NCBI RefSeq assembly: GCF_045291545.1
Contig: NZ_CP149514.1
Location: forward strand, 868,001-932,000
Origin: Gallaecimonas sp045291545
GTDB taxonomy: Bacteria; Pseudomonadota; Gammaproteobacteria; Enterobacterales; Gallaecimonadaceae
Reading direction: 5' to 3'
Length of the DNA stretch: 64,000 nucleotides
The translations under genes were made by a program, and so were the position numbers. Below the pieces are notes generated by a model. That model worked only from the letters and a program-made list of their open reading frames with translations, did no database searches and was not told where the DNA came from. This document shows, one piece after another, positions 43,563-51,931 of the stretch (position 1 is its first letter; each line of letters opens with the position of its first letter).

Positions 43563-44274
43563 AAACCCCTACAGTGAGCAGCGGGAAAGCCAACTGGTCG
43601 CCCGCTACACTGAGTTGGTGCGTCGTATCGCTCATCATTTACTGATGCGCTTGCCCCCCTCAGTACAGCTCGACGACCTTATTCAGGCCGGTATGATGGG
43701 TCTGATTGAGGCAGCACGGAATTTTGACGGGGACAAAGGTGCCAGTTTCGAAACCTATGCGGGCATTCGCATTCGTGGAGCCATGCTGGACGAGATCCGC
43801 CGTGGTGACTGGGTACCTCGCAGTGTGCACCGTAATGCCCGGGCGATTGGCGACGCGGTCAGTGAAGTGGAGCGGGAAACCGGCCACGAAGCCCGCGATG
43901 TTGACATAGCCCGCAAGCTGCAAGTATCGGTGGACGACTACCATCGTATGCTTAACGACGTGAACTGTGGTCGCATTGTCGCCATGGAAGATCTGGGTGT
44001 CAGTGACGATATTCTGGCGCCCGACGACAGTGACCGCCCGGATAACAATCAGCAGCGCAGTGAATTTCAGGGGGAACTGGCTAACGCCCTGAAGAGCCTG
44101 CCCGAACGGGAAGCTCTGGTATTGTCGCTGTACTATGACGAAGAACTCAACCTCAAGGAAATCGGGGCTGTTCTAGGCGTTAGCGAGTCGCGGGTTTGCC
44201 AAATCCATGCGCAGGCAATGGTGCGGTTGAAAAAACGACTCGGCGACTGGCGTTATGACAGTAACTTAATTTAA
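43534..44274 (+). CDS. fliA: Flagellar sigma factor FliA (sigma-28)
   Basis: FliA directs RNA polymerase to late flagellar and chemotaxis promoters. The 246-residue product has sigma-70 regions 2 (DDLIQAGMMGLIEAARNFD, SFETYAGIRIRGAMLDEIRR), 3 and 4 (LPEREALVLSLYYDEELNLK, then EIGAVLGVSESRVCQIHAQA). The start at 43534 lies inside flhG; GTG 43537 is a near-equal alternative. A sigma-28 promoter overlaps its stop codon, and matching sites lie before the second flagellin and before cheY. Anti-sigma FlgM is not in this window. Confidence 0.95.
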   Translation: MVGASKILNKNPYSEQRESQLVARYTELVRRIAHHLLMRLPPSVQLDDLIQAGMMGLIEAARNFDGDKGASFETYAGIRIRGAMLDEIRRGDWVPRSVHRNARAIGDAVSEVERETGHEARDVDIARKLQVSVDDYHRMLNDVNCGRIVAMEDLGVSDDILAPDDSDRPDNNQQRSEFQGELANALKSLPEREALVLSLYYDEELNLKEIGAVLGVSESRVCQIHAQAMVRLKKRLGDWRYDSNLI

Positions 44275-44297
44275 GTTTTTCAAATCTAAGCCGATTA
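44271..44297 (+). promoter_or_regulatory. Sigma-28 (FliA) promoter of the chemotaxis operon
   Basis: TTAAGTTT (7 of 8), 11 bases, GCCGATTA (7 of 8) against TAAAGTTT-N11-GCCGATAA. The -35 element overlaps the fliA stop codon. The predicted transcript start near 44304 is just ahead of the GGAGGA site of cheY. Confidence 0.88.
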
Positions 44298-44329
44298 AGC
44301 ATTAGCGCAACGCTTCGTTGGAGGAAGCA

Positions 44330-44713
44330 TTGGACAAGAACATGAAGATCCTCATCGTGGACGACTTCTCCACGATGCGACGCATCATAAAAAACCTCAT
44401 GCGCGATCTGGGCTTCAATAATTGCCATGAAGCCGATGATGGCAACACTGCGTTGCCCATGCTCCAGAATGGTGACTTTGATTTTGTCATCACCGACTGG
44501 AACATGCCGGGTATGCAGGGCATTGATTTGCTCAGAGCCATTCGGGCCGACGACAACCTCAAGCACTTGCCGGTGCTGATGGTCACCGCTGAAGCCAAAC
44601 GGGAGCAGATTATTGCTGCAGCCCAGGCTGGTGTGAATGGCTATGTCGTTAAACCGTTTACCGCTGTCACTCTCAAAGAGAAGCTTGACAAAATTTTTGA
44701 GCGGCTTGGCTAA
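44330..44713 (+). CDS. cheY: Chemotaxis response regulator CheY
   Basis: CheY carries the signal from CheA to the FliM switch. The product is 127 residues from TTG 44330, giving the usual MDKNMKILIVDDF beginning, with GGAGGA four bases upstream. The TTG at 44318 overlaps that ribosome site and ATG 44342 lies too far from it. The receiver domain is complete: Asp11/Asp12, phospho-acceptor Asp56 in ITDWNMPGM, the Thr in MVTAEAKREQI and the Lys in GYVVKPFTA. First gene of the sigma-28 chemotaxis operon. Confidence 0.95.
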   Translation: MDKNMKILIVDDFSTMRRIIKNLMRDLGFNNCHEADDGNTALPMLQNGDFDFVITDWNMPGMQGIDLLRAIRADDNLKHLPVLMVTAEAKREQIIAAAQAGVNGYVVKPFTAVTLKEKLDKIFERLG

Positions 44714-44722
44714 GGAATGTCC

Positions 44723-45454
44723 ATGAGCAACGCTGAACAGACAATCTCGCTGGACCAGGCCAAGGCGCTGGTTGCGCATCTGGAGGCCGGCGAACAGCAA
44801 AAGGCCCGGGAGCTGTTGCGGGCTATGTCCACGAGCATGGATGCCGAGTTGTTCTCGGAAGTGGGTAAGCTGACCCGCGAACTGCATAGCTCAATGCAGG
44901 AATTTCAGAACGATCCCCGTTTGGCAGTGCTGGCCACGCAGGATATTCCTGATGCCAAAGACCGGCTTATGCATGTCATCACGATGACCGAGTCAGCTGC
45001 CAACACGACTATGGATGCGGTCGAATCGTGCCTGCCTATCACCGATAAAATTACCCAAAGTATTGAAGAACTGACGCCTTCGTGGAAGCGCTTGATGGAG
45101 CGTGAAATGCAGGTGGGTGAGTTCAAAACACTGGTGCACGATCTTGATGGTTTCTTATTGAAATCGAAGCAAGAAGCTGACGATTTGCGCGAAGCACTGA
45201 CGGAAGTGCTGATGGCGCAAGGCTTTCAGGATTTAACCGGGCAAATTATTCGCCGGGTTATCGAACTGGTTAGAGAAGTCGAAGAACGTTTAGTGCAAAT
45301 GGTGGCCATGTTTGGCCTGCAGCAAAACGACACGAAAAATACCGCCAAAAGTGGTGCTGAAGCGGAAGGGCCCATTATCAATCCGGAACAGCGGGATGAT
45401 GTGGTGAACGGGCAGGATGACGTAGACGACCTGCTGTCCAGTTTGGGTTTCTGA
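44723..45454 (+). CDS. cheZ: CheY phosphatase CheZ
   Basis: CheZ dephosphorylates CheY. The 243-residue product, from ATG 44723 with AAGGA six bases upstream (ATG 44717 abuts the site), is a long helical hairpin with the conserved catalytic-region sequence MAQGFQDLTGQIIRRVIELV holding the Gln that attacks the phospho-Asp. The C-terminus GQDDVDDLLSSLGF is the CheY-tethering peptide known from E. coli. That tail resembles the FliM N-terminus and the CheA linker repeats in this window. Confidence 0.95.
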   Translation: MSNAEQTISLDQAKALVAHLEAGEQQKARELLRAMSTSMDAELFSEVGKLTRELHSSMQEFQNDPRLAVLATQDIPDAKDRLMHVITMTESAANTTMDAVESCLPITDKITQSIEELTPSWKRLMEREMQVGEFKTLVHDLDGFLLKSKQEADDLREALTEVLMAQGFQDLTGQIIRRVIELVREVEERLVQMVAMFGLQQNDTKNTAKSGAEAEGPIINPEQRDDVVNGQDDVDDLLSSLGF

Positions 45455-45464
45455 GGAGCAATCG

Positions 45465-47597
45465 ATGAGCTTCGAGTTGGACGAAGATATTCTGCAGGAT
45501 TTTCTGGTTGAGGCCGGAGAAATACTTGAGCTGCTGTCGGAACAGCTGGTGGATCTGGAAAAACAGCCAGAAGATGCCGACCTGCTGAACGCTATCTTCC
45601 GTGGCTTTCATACCGTCAAAGGCGGAGCTGGTTTCCTGGGGCTTAATAACCTGGTGGATGTCTGCCACGGTGCTGAAAACGTCTTTGACCTGCTGCGAAA
45701 CCACCAACTGACTGTGACACCGGATTTGATGGATGTGGTGCTGCAAGCACTGGATATCATCAATGACATGTTTGCGCAGATCCAGGAGCGAGTTATTCCC
45801 GGCCCGGCAGACCCTGAGCTGCTCGAGAACCTGCATCGCTTATGCAACGGTGAAGCGGTGGTAATAGATGATACCGCTGAGCCCGAGTCTGAACCAGAAC
45901 CCGAACCCGCATCAGTACCTGAACCGACGCCGGCTGGCAGCGGTGATGGGGGGATCGATGACATCACCGATGATGAATTTGAAGCCTTGCTCGATGAGCT
46001 GCATGGCACCAATAAAGGGCCATCAGCAGCCCCTGCAGCAAAAGAACAAAAGCCTGCGGCGAAAACTGAACCGGTCGATGGTGATATCACCGATGACGAA
46101 TTTGAAGCCTTGCTTGATGAGCTGCACGGTAAAGGGCAGTTTCAAGGTGCTGTCGAAGATGATGCCGCGGTAACGGATACCGATAATAAGGCTGATAAGG
46201 CTGATAAGGCTGATAAGGGCACAGATGACATCATTAAAGATGATGAGTTTGAGGCCTTGCTCGACCAGCTGCATGGCAAAGGCAAGGGGCCTGGCACAGA
46301 GCCTCCCGCCAAGGCCCCAGCTCCAGCCAGAGCCACTGCCAAGCCGGAAGCTAAAGCCCCTACAGCCGCTGAGGCGAAGCCGGCAGCTAAAGCAGAAGCA
46401 AAGCCAGCCGTGGCTGGGGCGCCTGCTGAAACAACAGTCCGTGTTGATACCAAAAAGCTGGATGAGATCATGAACATGGTCGGCGAGTTGGTGTTGGTGC
46501 GTAACCGCCTGTTAAGCATCGGCATTAACTCCGATGACAGCGAGCTGTCAAAGGCGGTGGCTAATCTGGACGTGGTTACCGGTGATCTGCAAGGTTCGGT
46601 AATGCAGACCCGAATGCAACCAATCAAGAAGGTTTTCGGGCGTTTCCCGCGGGTTGTGCGTGATTTGTCCCGTAGTCTGAAAAAAGATATCAACCTGGAA
46701 CTGGTCGGTGAAGAAACCGACCTGGATAAAAATCTGGTTGAAGCCTTGGCCGATCCTTTGGTGCACTTGGTACGTAATGCGGTTGACCACGGTATCGAAA
46801 TGCCGGATGAGCGTGTAGCGGCAGGTAAACCCCGTACCGGCTCCATCATCTTATCGGCCAGCCAGGAAGGGGATCATATTCTGCTGGCTATCGTTGACGA
46901 CGGTGCCGGTATGGATCCGGACAAGCTCAAAGGCATTGCCATTACGCGTGGGGTGCTGGACGAAGATGCCGCGGCACGAATGTCAGATGAAGAAGCCTAC
47001 AATCTGATCTTTGCTCCCGGTTTTTCAACCAAACAGCAGATCTCGGACATCTCCGGCCGTGGTGTCGGCATGGATGTGGTGAAGACCAAGATCAGTCAGT
47101 TAAACGGTACCATCCATATTGATTCGAAGCTGGGAGAGGGCACCCGGCTGACAATCAAGGTGCCTCTGACGCTGGCCATTTTGCCCACATTGATGGTGCA
47201 GGTGGGGCAGCAAACCTTTGCCTTTCCGCTGGCGACCGTCAATGAGATCTTCCATCTGGATCTTTCTCATACCAATGTGGTGGATGGCCAGCTCACGGTG
47301 ATTGTGCGCGACAAGGCCATACCGTTATTTTATTTGGATCAGTGGTTGGTTCGCAGTGGTCGCACCCGTGAACGTCGCCAGGGTGTGGGTCATGTTGTTA
47401 TTATCCAACAAGGCACCATGCAGGTGGGGTTTGTGGTTGATGGCCTGATTGGTCAGGAAGAAGTTGTTATCAAACCTCTTGGCCAGATGCTGCAAGGAAC
47501 ACCTGGAATGGCTGGTGCTACCATTACTTCAGATGGGGGAATTGCCCTGATCCTGGACGTGCCGGCGCTGCTTAAGCGTTACGCGCGTAAGATGTAA
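45465..47597 (+). CDS. cheA: Chemotaxis histidine kinase CheA with triple linker motif
   Basis: CheA autophosphorylates in response to receptors and passes phosphate to CheY and CheB. The 710-residue product has an HPt domain with His49 (IFRGFHTVKGGAGFL), a long linker from about 140 to 330, dimerisation domain (DTKKLDEIMNMVGELVLVRN), ATPase domain (LVHLVRNAVDHGIEMP, GRGVGMDVVKTKI) and a CheW-like tail. No ordinary P2 CheY-binding domain is evident. Instead the linker carries three copies of a motif: IDDITDDEFEALLDELHG at 164-181, DITDDEFEALLDELHG at 207-222 and DDIIKDDEFEALLDQLHG at 254-271, spaced by Pro/Ala/Lys-rich sequence. Confidence 0.95.
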   Translation: MSFELDEDILQDFLVEAGEILELLSEQLVDLEKQPEDADLLNAIFRGFHTVKGGAGFLGLNNLVDVCHGAENVFDLLRNHQLTVTPDLMDVVLQALDIINDMFAQIQERVIPGPADPELLENLHRLCNGEAVVIDDTAEPESEPEPEPASVPEPTPAGSGDGGIDDITDDEFEALLDELHGTNKGPSAAPAAKEQKPAAKTEPVDGDITDDEFEALLDELHGKGQFQGAVEDDAAVTDTDNKADKADKADKGTDDIIKDDEFEALLDQLHGKGKGPGTEPPAKAPAPARATAKPEAKAPTAAEAKPAAKAEAKPAVAGAPAETTVRVDTKKLDEIMNMVGELVLVRNRLLSIGINSDDSELSKAVANLDVVTGDLQGSVMQTRMQPIKKVFGRFPRVVRDLSRSLKKDINLELVGEETDLDKNLVEALADPLVHLVRNAVDHGIEMPDERVAAGKPRTGSIILSASQEGDHILLAIVDDGAGMDPDKLKGIAITRGVLDEDAAARMSDEEAYNLIFAPGFSTKQQISDISGRGVGMDVVKTKISQLNGTIHIDSKLGEGTRLTIKVPLTLAILPTLMVQVGQQTFAFPLATVNEIFHLDLSHTNVVDGQLTVIVRDKAIPLFYLDQWLVRSGRTRERRQGVGHVVIIQQGTMQVGFVVDGLIGQEEVVIKPLGQMLQGTPGMAGATITSDGGIALILDVPALLKRYARKM
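46191..46217 (+). repeat. Three tandem 9-bp repeats in the cheA linker
   Basis: GCTGATAAG occurs three times in a row, coding Ala-Asp-Lys units just before the third DDEFEALL motif. Perfect in-frame 9-bp copies can change number without a frameshift, altering linker length. Confidence 0.85.
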
Positions 47598-47615
47598 AAA
47601 TAGGAATACCCGCAT

Positions 47616-48734
47616 ATGCCGATCCGCGTTCTGGTGGTTGATGATTCCAGTTTTTTCCGGCGCCGGGTTTCGGAAATCCTGACGTCTGACAGCAATATTG
47701 AAGTAATAGATACGGCCATCAATGGCAAGGAAGCGGTCGAAAAAGCGATACAGCTGCGCCCTGATGTCATCACCATGGACATTGAAATGCCGGTCATGAA
47801 CGGTATTGCTGCCGTCCGTGAAATCATGCTGGCCAAGCCTGTACCAATATTGATGTTTTCGTCGCTGACCCATGATGGCGCCAAGGCTACTCTTGATGCT
47901 TTGGATGCCGGGGCACTGGACTTCCTGCCCAAGCGTTTTGATGACATCGCCAAAGATCGTAATGAGGCGGTTAACACGCTGCTTGAGCGCGTTAAAGCCT
48001 TAGCCAATCGCCGTGGCTTGAGTCTGATCAAAGCGCGTCAACTGCGCCAGAGCAGTCAAACCGGTGCAATACCTGCGAAGCCCGAGCCGGCAAAGCCGGA
48101 GCCGCCTAGAGGTGAACACAGTACCACTGTAACACCGGTGCGCCGCCGCCATCGCAGTACTCCTTATAAATTGGTGGCGATTGGCTGCTCTACCGGTGGG
48201 CCGGTGGCGTTGCAGCAGATCCTCAGCCGTTTACCAGCCAGCTTTCCGTTGCCCATCATTCTGATCCAACACATGCCAGGCACTTTTACCTCTGCCTTTG
48301 CGCAGCGTCTTGATGGCCTTTGTGCAATCCGTGTGCATGAAGCCAGCAATGGTGATCGGCTACTGCCCGGCCACGCCTATCTGGCTCCGGGTGGCCAGCA
48401 AATGTTACTTGAAGGCAGCAGCGGTGCTATGCGTCTGAAAATCAACCCTGGGCCACCGAACATGGTTTATAAGCCTTCTGTTGATATTACCTTTGCATCA
48501 GCGGCCAAGATCACCGGGGATGTATTGGCGGTGATCCTGACTGGCATGGGCGCTGATGGTCGAGAAGGCGCGCGGTTGCTGAAAGGGCAGGGGGCAACGT
48601 TATTTGCCCAGGATGAAGCCAGTTGTGTCGTCTATGGCATGCCGCAAGCCGTCACGGCAGCAGGGCTGACCGATGAGTCTATCGGCCTTGATCGTATTGC
48701 CGGGCGCATTCTTGCCGAGATCGGCCATGGATAG
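47616..48734 (+). CDS. cheB: Chemoreceptor methylesterase/deamidase CheB
   Basis: CheB removes methyl groups from receptors once phosphorylated by CheA. The 372-residue product has a receiver domain with Asp55 (VITMDIEMPVMNG), a basic/proline-rich linker near residues 140-175, and the esterase domain with catalytic Ser in AIGCSTGGPVALQQ, His in ILIQHMPGTFTSA and Asp in LTGMGADGREGARLL. The receiver's last part reads GALDFLPKRFDDIA, the CheB-type Lys. Its end overlaps the motC start by eight bases. Confidence 0.96.
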   Translation: MPIRVLVVDDSSFFRRRVSEILTSDSNIEVIDTAINGKEAVEKAIQLRPDVITMDIEMPVMNGIAAVREIMLAKPVPILMFSSLTHDGAKATLDALDAGALDFLPKRFDDIAKDRNEAVNTLLERVKALANRRGLSLIKARQLRQSSQTGAIPAKPEPAKPEPPRGEHSTTVTPVRRRHRSTPYKLVAIGCSTGGPVALQQILSRLPASFPLPIILIQHMPGTFTSAFAQRLDGLCAIRVHEASNGDRLLPGHAYLAPGGQQMLLEGSSGAMRLKINPGPPNMVYKPSVDITFASAAKITGDVLAVILTGMGADGREGARLLKGQGATLFAQDEASCVVYGMPQAVTAAGLTDESIGLDRIAGRILAEIGHG

Positions 48735-49470
48735 GATGGCACTCCCGGCAGTATTGCTGGGGCTGGCTATCGTGGCTTTGGCCTTTGTCATTGAAGGCGG
48801 GCAGTTGCAGAGCTTGTTCAATGCGCCAGCGCTGTTGATTGTGGTTGGCGGCTCCCTTGCTGCCACCTTGATCCAGAGCCCTTGGATGCGGATGCAGCGC
48901 TGGCTGACATTGCTTCGCTGGCTGATAGCGCCACCCGCGATGCCGATCAATCATCTGGTTGACGATATTGAGCGTTGGAGCCAGGAATGCCGTCAGCAGG
49001 GGATCCTGGCACTGGAGGATATGGCCGAACTGCACCATGACAGCTTCGTCAGAAAGGGGCTGCAACTGCTGGTTGATGGCGCCTCACCCGAGCAACTCAG
49101 AGAGGTGCTGGAAGGGGACATGTATCTGCAGCAGGATCTGGATTACAAAGCGGCTGATATCTTTCAAGTCATGGGTGGCTTTGCCCCGACTATGGGCATA
49201 TTGGGGGCGGTTCTTGGCCTGATCCAGGCGATGGCAGAGCTGACCAATCCCACTGCCTTGGGAGCCGGTATTGCCACCGCTTTTGTCGCCACTATCTATG
49301 GTGTGGGCTTTGCCAACTTCCTCTTTTTACCCTTGGGCGGGCGCTTGCATGCCTTGATTGAGCAGCGTTGCCGCTTTCAAGAAGCGGTGATTATCGGTTT
49401 GACCGGCATTGTTGGCGGTGAGCATCCGACGAAACTGGCTTTGAAACTCCAGGCTTATCGGGCGCACTGA
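48727..49470 (+). CDS. motC: Stator subunit MotC (MotA family)
   Basis: MotC is a MotA/PomA-type ion channel subunit that pushes on FliG. From ATG 48727 the product is 247 residues; the longer frame from 48673 lies inside cheB. It has four membrane helices, including LIVVGGSLAATLIQSPW early and the channel-lining pair FAPTMGILGAVLGLIQAMAE and ATAFVATIYGVGFANFLFLP. The cytoplasmic loop between helices 2 and 3 carries charged residues near 80-130. Placement with motD between cheB and parC matches the MotCD stator of Pseudomonas. Ion specificity is not certain; MotCD of relatives uses protons. Confidence 0.93.
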   Translation: MDRMALPAVLLGLAIVALAFVIEGGQLQSLFNAPALLIVVGGSLAATLIQSPWMRMQRWLTLLRWLIAPPAMPINHLVDDIERWSQECRQQGILALEDMAELHHDSFVRKGLQLLVDGASPEQLREVLEGDMYLQQDLDYKAADIFQVMGGFAPTMGILGAVLGLIQAMAELTNPTALGAGIATAFVATIYGVGFANFLFLPLGGRLHALIEQRCRFQEAVIIGLTGIVGGEHPTKLALKLQAYRAH

Positions 49471-49471
49471 T

Positions 49472-50368
49472 ATGTACCGTTACCGGCGTCAGCACCGAGT
49501 GCACCACAAAGACAACAGTGATCGCTGGCTGGTGTCGTACGCCGATTACATGACCCTGATGTTTGCACTGTTCGTGGTGTTATATGCTTTTGTCCTGCTG
49601 GAAAAAGACGAATACCGGGAAGTCGTGTCCAACCTTGAAAGTGCTATCAAGCGCATCGCCAAACCCTATCCCAAGCATGACCCCAATGCCGCAGGTAAAA
49701 GCATTCTGCCCGACGGTGCTGGCCTACAAAGTGGTGGCAAAGCGCTTAGCAAACAAGGCCAGGGTGATGAAGCGGCTGACCAAGGCATGCTGGCCGGTTC
49801 GCCTTCCACATTAAAAGGGGTGCCGCTGCCCAAGTTAGCGAAAGAATTGCAAATGGCGCTGGATGGCAATCAGGCCCTGGCCGGCGCTGAGCTGAAACTG
49901 GGCGAACAGTGGCTGACCCTGTCGTTGCCGGACTCATTATTATTTTCCCGGGCCAGCGCCACTTTGCAAAAACCGGCACGCGACTTGCTTTTATCTCTCC
50001 TGCCGGCACTGAAAAGTGCCAATAATTACATCAGGATACGGGGTTATACCGACAACAAGCCGATCAGTGACGGGGTTTTCGACTCCAACTGGGAACTCTC
50101 GGCAGCACGGGCTGCGGCAGTTATCAAACTACTGGTCAGTGAAGGTGTAGCCCCACAGCGACTGGCTTTAGAAGGGTATGGCGCATACGGTTTACCGGCA
50201 TCAACACCGGCAGCGCAGCGTCGTAAAGTGGTACTGGCATTGTCAGTATATGGCTGGCAAAAGCCAGCCCCGCTACCCAGTAAGCCGGTGGCCGGAGAGC
50301 CTGGACTGAAAGAAGTCAAACTGCCGGATGGCGGTATTCGTATTACCTCGGATGATTCCGGGAATTGA
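49472..50368 (+). CDS. motD: Stator subunit MotD (MotB family)
   Basis: MotD anchors the stator to peptidoglycan and provides the ion-binding Asp. The 298-residue product has a single membrane segment starting with WLVSYADYMTLMFALFVVLY, putting the channel Asp at residue 25, a periplasmic plug/linker region, and an OmpA-like domain with IRIRGYTDNKPISDGVFDSN and WELSAARAAAVIKLLVSEGV for cell-wall binding. The start follows the motC stop by one base. A second stator set (MotAB or PomAB) would be elsewhere. Confidence 0.94.
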   Translation: MYRYRRQHRVHHKDNSDRWLVSYADYMTLMFALFVVLYAFVLLEKDEYREVVSNLESAIKRIAKPYPKHDPNAAGKSILPDGAGLQSGGKALSKQGQGDEAADQGMLAGSPSTLKGVPLPKLAKELQMALDGNQALAGAELKLGEQWLTLSLPDSLLFSRASATLQKPARDLLLSLLPALKSANNYIRIRGYTDNKPISDGVFDSNWELSAARAAAVIKLLVSEGVAPQRLALEGYGAYGLPASTPAAQRRKVVLALSVYGWQKPAPLPSKPVAGEPGLKEVKLPDGGIRITSDDSGN

Positions 50369-50384
50369 CGTCAGTGAGGTTGGG

Positions 50385-51158
50385 GTGAACGTCTGGACTG
50401 TTGCCAATCAAAAAGGTGGCGTGGGTAAAACCACAACAACCGTTACACTGGGGGCCCTGCTGGCCGCCCGGGGTGAGCCGGTGCTGCTGATTGATATGGA
50501 TCCTCATGCCTCGCTGAGCAGCTACTTTGATCTGGTGCCGGACAAACTGCCCGCTACCCTCTTTGATCTGTTGTCTACCACCCGGCTAACCCCCAAGCTG
50601 ATTGATGATGCTACCCATGAAGTGAGCCAGCAGCTCTATCTGTGGCCTGCCGCCATGGAGCTGGCAACCCTGGATCGGCAATTAGGCGCCCGCGAAGGTT
50701 TGGGGCTGTTGCTTAAACAGTTGCTAGACAAGCTCGACGGCCTCTATGGCCATGTCATCATCGACTGCCCGCCGGTACTGGGCGTGCTGATGGTCAATGC
50801 CCTGGCGGCATGCCAGCGGGTGCTGGTGCCGGTACAGACCGAATTTTTAGCTATCAAGGGGCTGGAGCGCATGCTGCGAACCCTTGGCATGATGGAAAAA
50901 TCCCTAAAAGGAAAGCGGGACGTGACGATAGTCCCAACCATGTTTGATCGCCGCACCCGGGCATCGCTCGAAGCGGTAAAAGAGTTGCGTCAGGAATTTG
51001 GCGATCAGGTCTGGCCGGGGGTTGTTCCCGTGGATACCAAGTTCCGGGATGCCAGCCGTGCCCATCAGCCCTTACCGGTACTAGCACCACAAGCCCGTGG
51101 TGTGGTGGCGTATCAAAAATTGCTGGAAGCCTTACTGCCGGCGGAGGTTATCGTATGA
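50385..51158 (+). CDS. parC: ParA-like ATPase ParC, polar localisation of chemotaxis arrays
   Basis: ParC is a ParA/Soj-family ATPase that in Vibrio places chemotaxis arrays at the pole and segregates them at division; it is unrelated to topoisomerase IV ParC. From GTG 50385 (GAGGTTGGG upstream) the product is 257 residues, with Walker A QKGGVGKTTT at residues 9-18, LLIDMDPHASLSSYFD and the switch HVIIDCPPVLGVLMVNALAA. An in-frame start at 50328 lies inside motD. The neighbours parP and cheW make the array-localisation role much more likely than plasmid partitioning. Confidence 0.9.
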   Translation: MNVWTVANQKGGVGKTTTTVTLGALLAARGEPVLLIDMDPHASLSSYFDLVPDKLPATLFDLLSTTRLTPKLIDDATHEVSQQLYLWPAAMELATLDRQLGAREGLGLLLKQLLDKLDGLYGHVIIDCPPVLGVLMVNALAACQRVLVPVQTEFLAIKGLERMLRTLGMMEKSLKGKRDVTIVPTMFDRRTRASLEAVKELRQEFGDQVWPGVVPVDTKFRDASRAHQPLPVLAPQARGVVAYQKLLEALLPAEVIV

Positions 51159-51922
51159 GCCTGATGGACGATTACTTCGCTGCCTTACTGACCGAACCGC
51201 GGCCAGAGCCAGAAGTAAAAGTGGCGGCCAAGCCATTAAAACCGGCGGCAGAGATCGACAAAGATGAGCGTAACAAGCTCGATCAGCTGTTAGCTCAGGT
51301 GCGCGCGGTGCAGCAACCGCAAGAACAAGAGGCGCCAATAGCGCCGCCCAGTGCTCTGGTGCCAGTGCAAGAAGACGTGGCCAAAGTTGTCGATGAGCAA
51401 CCCACGGCCACTTCCCTCGAACAGCAAGCAGAGGCCGCTGTTGCAGCCACGACGCCGACAGAAACGGTGCGAGAAGGGCTGTTTCAGGTGTTACTATTTG
51501 ATGTAGCAGGACTTGAGCTGGCGGTTCCCTTGGATAAACTTGGAGGCATACACCAGATCAGCGAAGTCAGTCCGCTGTTTGGAAAACCCGACTGGTTTAT
51601 GGGGCTGATGCTGCACCGTCAGCAGAAGATGAGAGTGGTTGATACTGGCCGTTGGGTCATGCCGGATAAAGTTTCTCATCAAGATCTGCGGGAAAATTAC
51701 CGATATCTGGTTATGCTGGGAGACAGTCCTTGGGGACTGGCCTGCGACAGCTTGGTTAGAACGGAACGGATTAACAGCGCCGATGTGCGTTGGCGTCAGG
51801 GGGGCAGCAAGCGCCCTTGGCTGGCCGGCATGGTCAGGGAACGGATGTGTGCATTACTGGATGTGGACGCCTTGCTTGGCATGCTAGAGCAAGGCCTCGG
51901 TGGCCTGGAACAGGAACAATAA
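51155..51922 (+). CDS. parP: CheW-domain protein ParP, array localisation partner
   Basis: In Vibrio, ParP bridges ParC to CheA and to receptor arrays and keeps arrays from falling apart. The 255-residue product has a low-complexity, Pro/Ala/Glu-rich N-terminal region (residues about 15-110) and a C-terminal CheW-like domain with LFDVAGLELAVPLDKLGGI, MGLMLHRQQKMRVVDTGRW and LGDSPWGLACDSLVRTERI. Its N-terminus (LMDDYFAALLTEP) recalls the DDEFEALL motif of CheA. It overlaps parC by four bases and ends nine bases before cheW. Confidence 0.88.
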   Translation: MSLMDDYFAALLTEPRPEPEVKVAAKPLKPAAEIDKDERNKLDQLLAQVRAVQQPQEQEAPIAPPSALVPVQEDVAKVVDEQPTATSLEQQAEAAVAATTPTETVREGLFQVLLFDVAGLELAVPLDKLGGIHQISEVSPLFGKPDWFMGLMLHRQQKMRVVDTGRWVMPDKVSHQDLRENYRYLVMLGDSPWGLACDSLVRTERINSADVRWRQGGSKRPWLAGMVRERMCALLDVDALLGMLEQGLGGLEQEQ

Positions 51923-51931
51923 GGGTAGCAA

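Noticed and set aside
50328..50384. Longer start for parC
   Set aside because: The extension lies inside motD and lacks family sequence; GTG 50385 has a good ribosome site and the usual VWTVANQKGG start.
50385..51158. Plasmid or chromosome partition gene (parA) and a nearby origin
   Set aside because: The neighbours are motD, parP and cheW, there is no parB or parS-like site, and the family position matches the chemotaxis-array ATPase.
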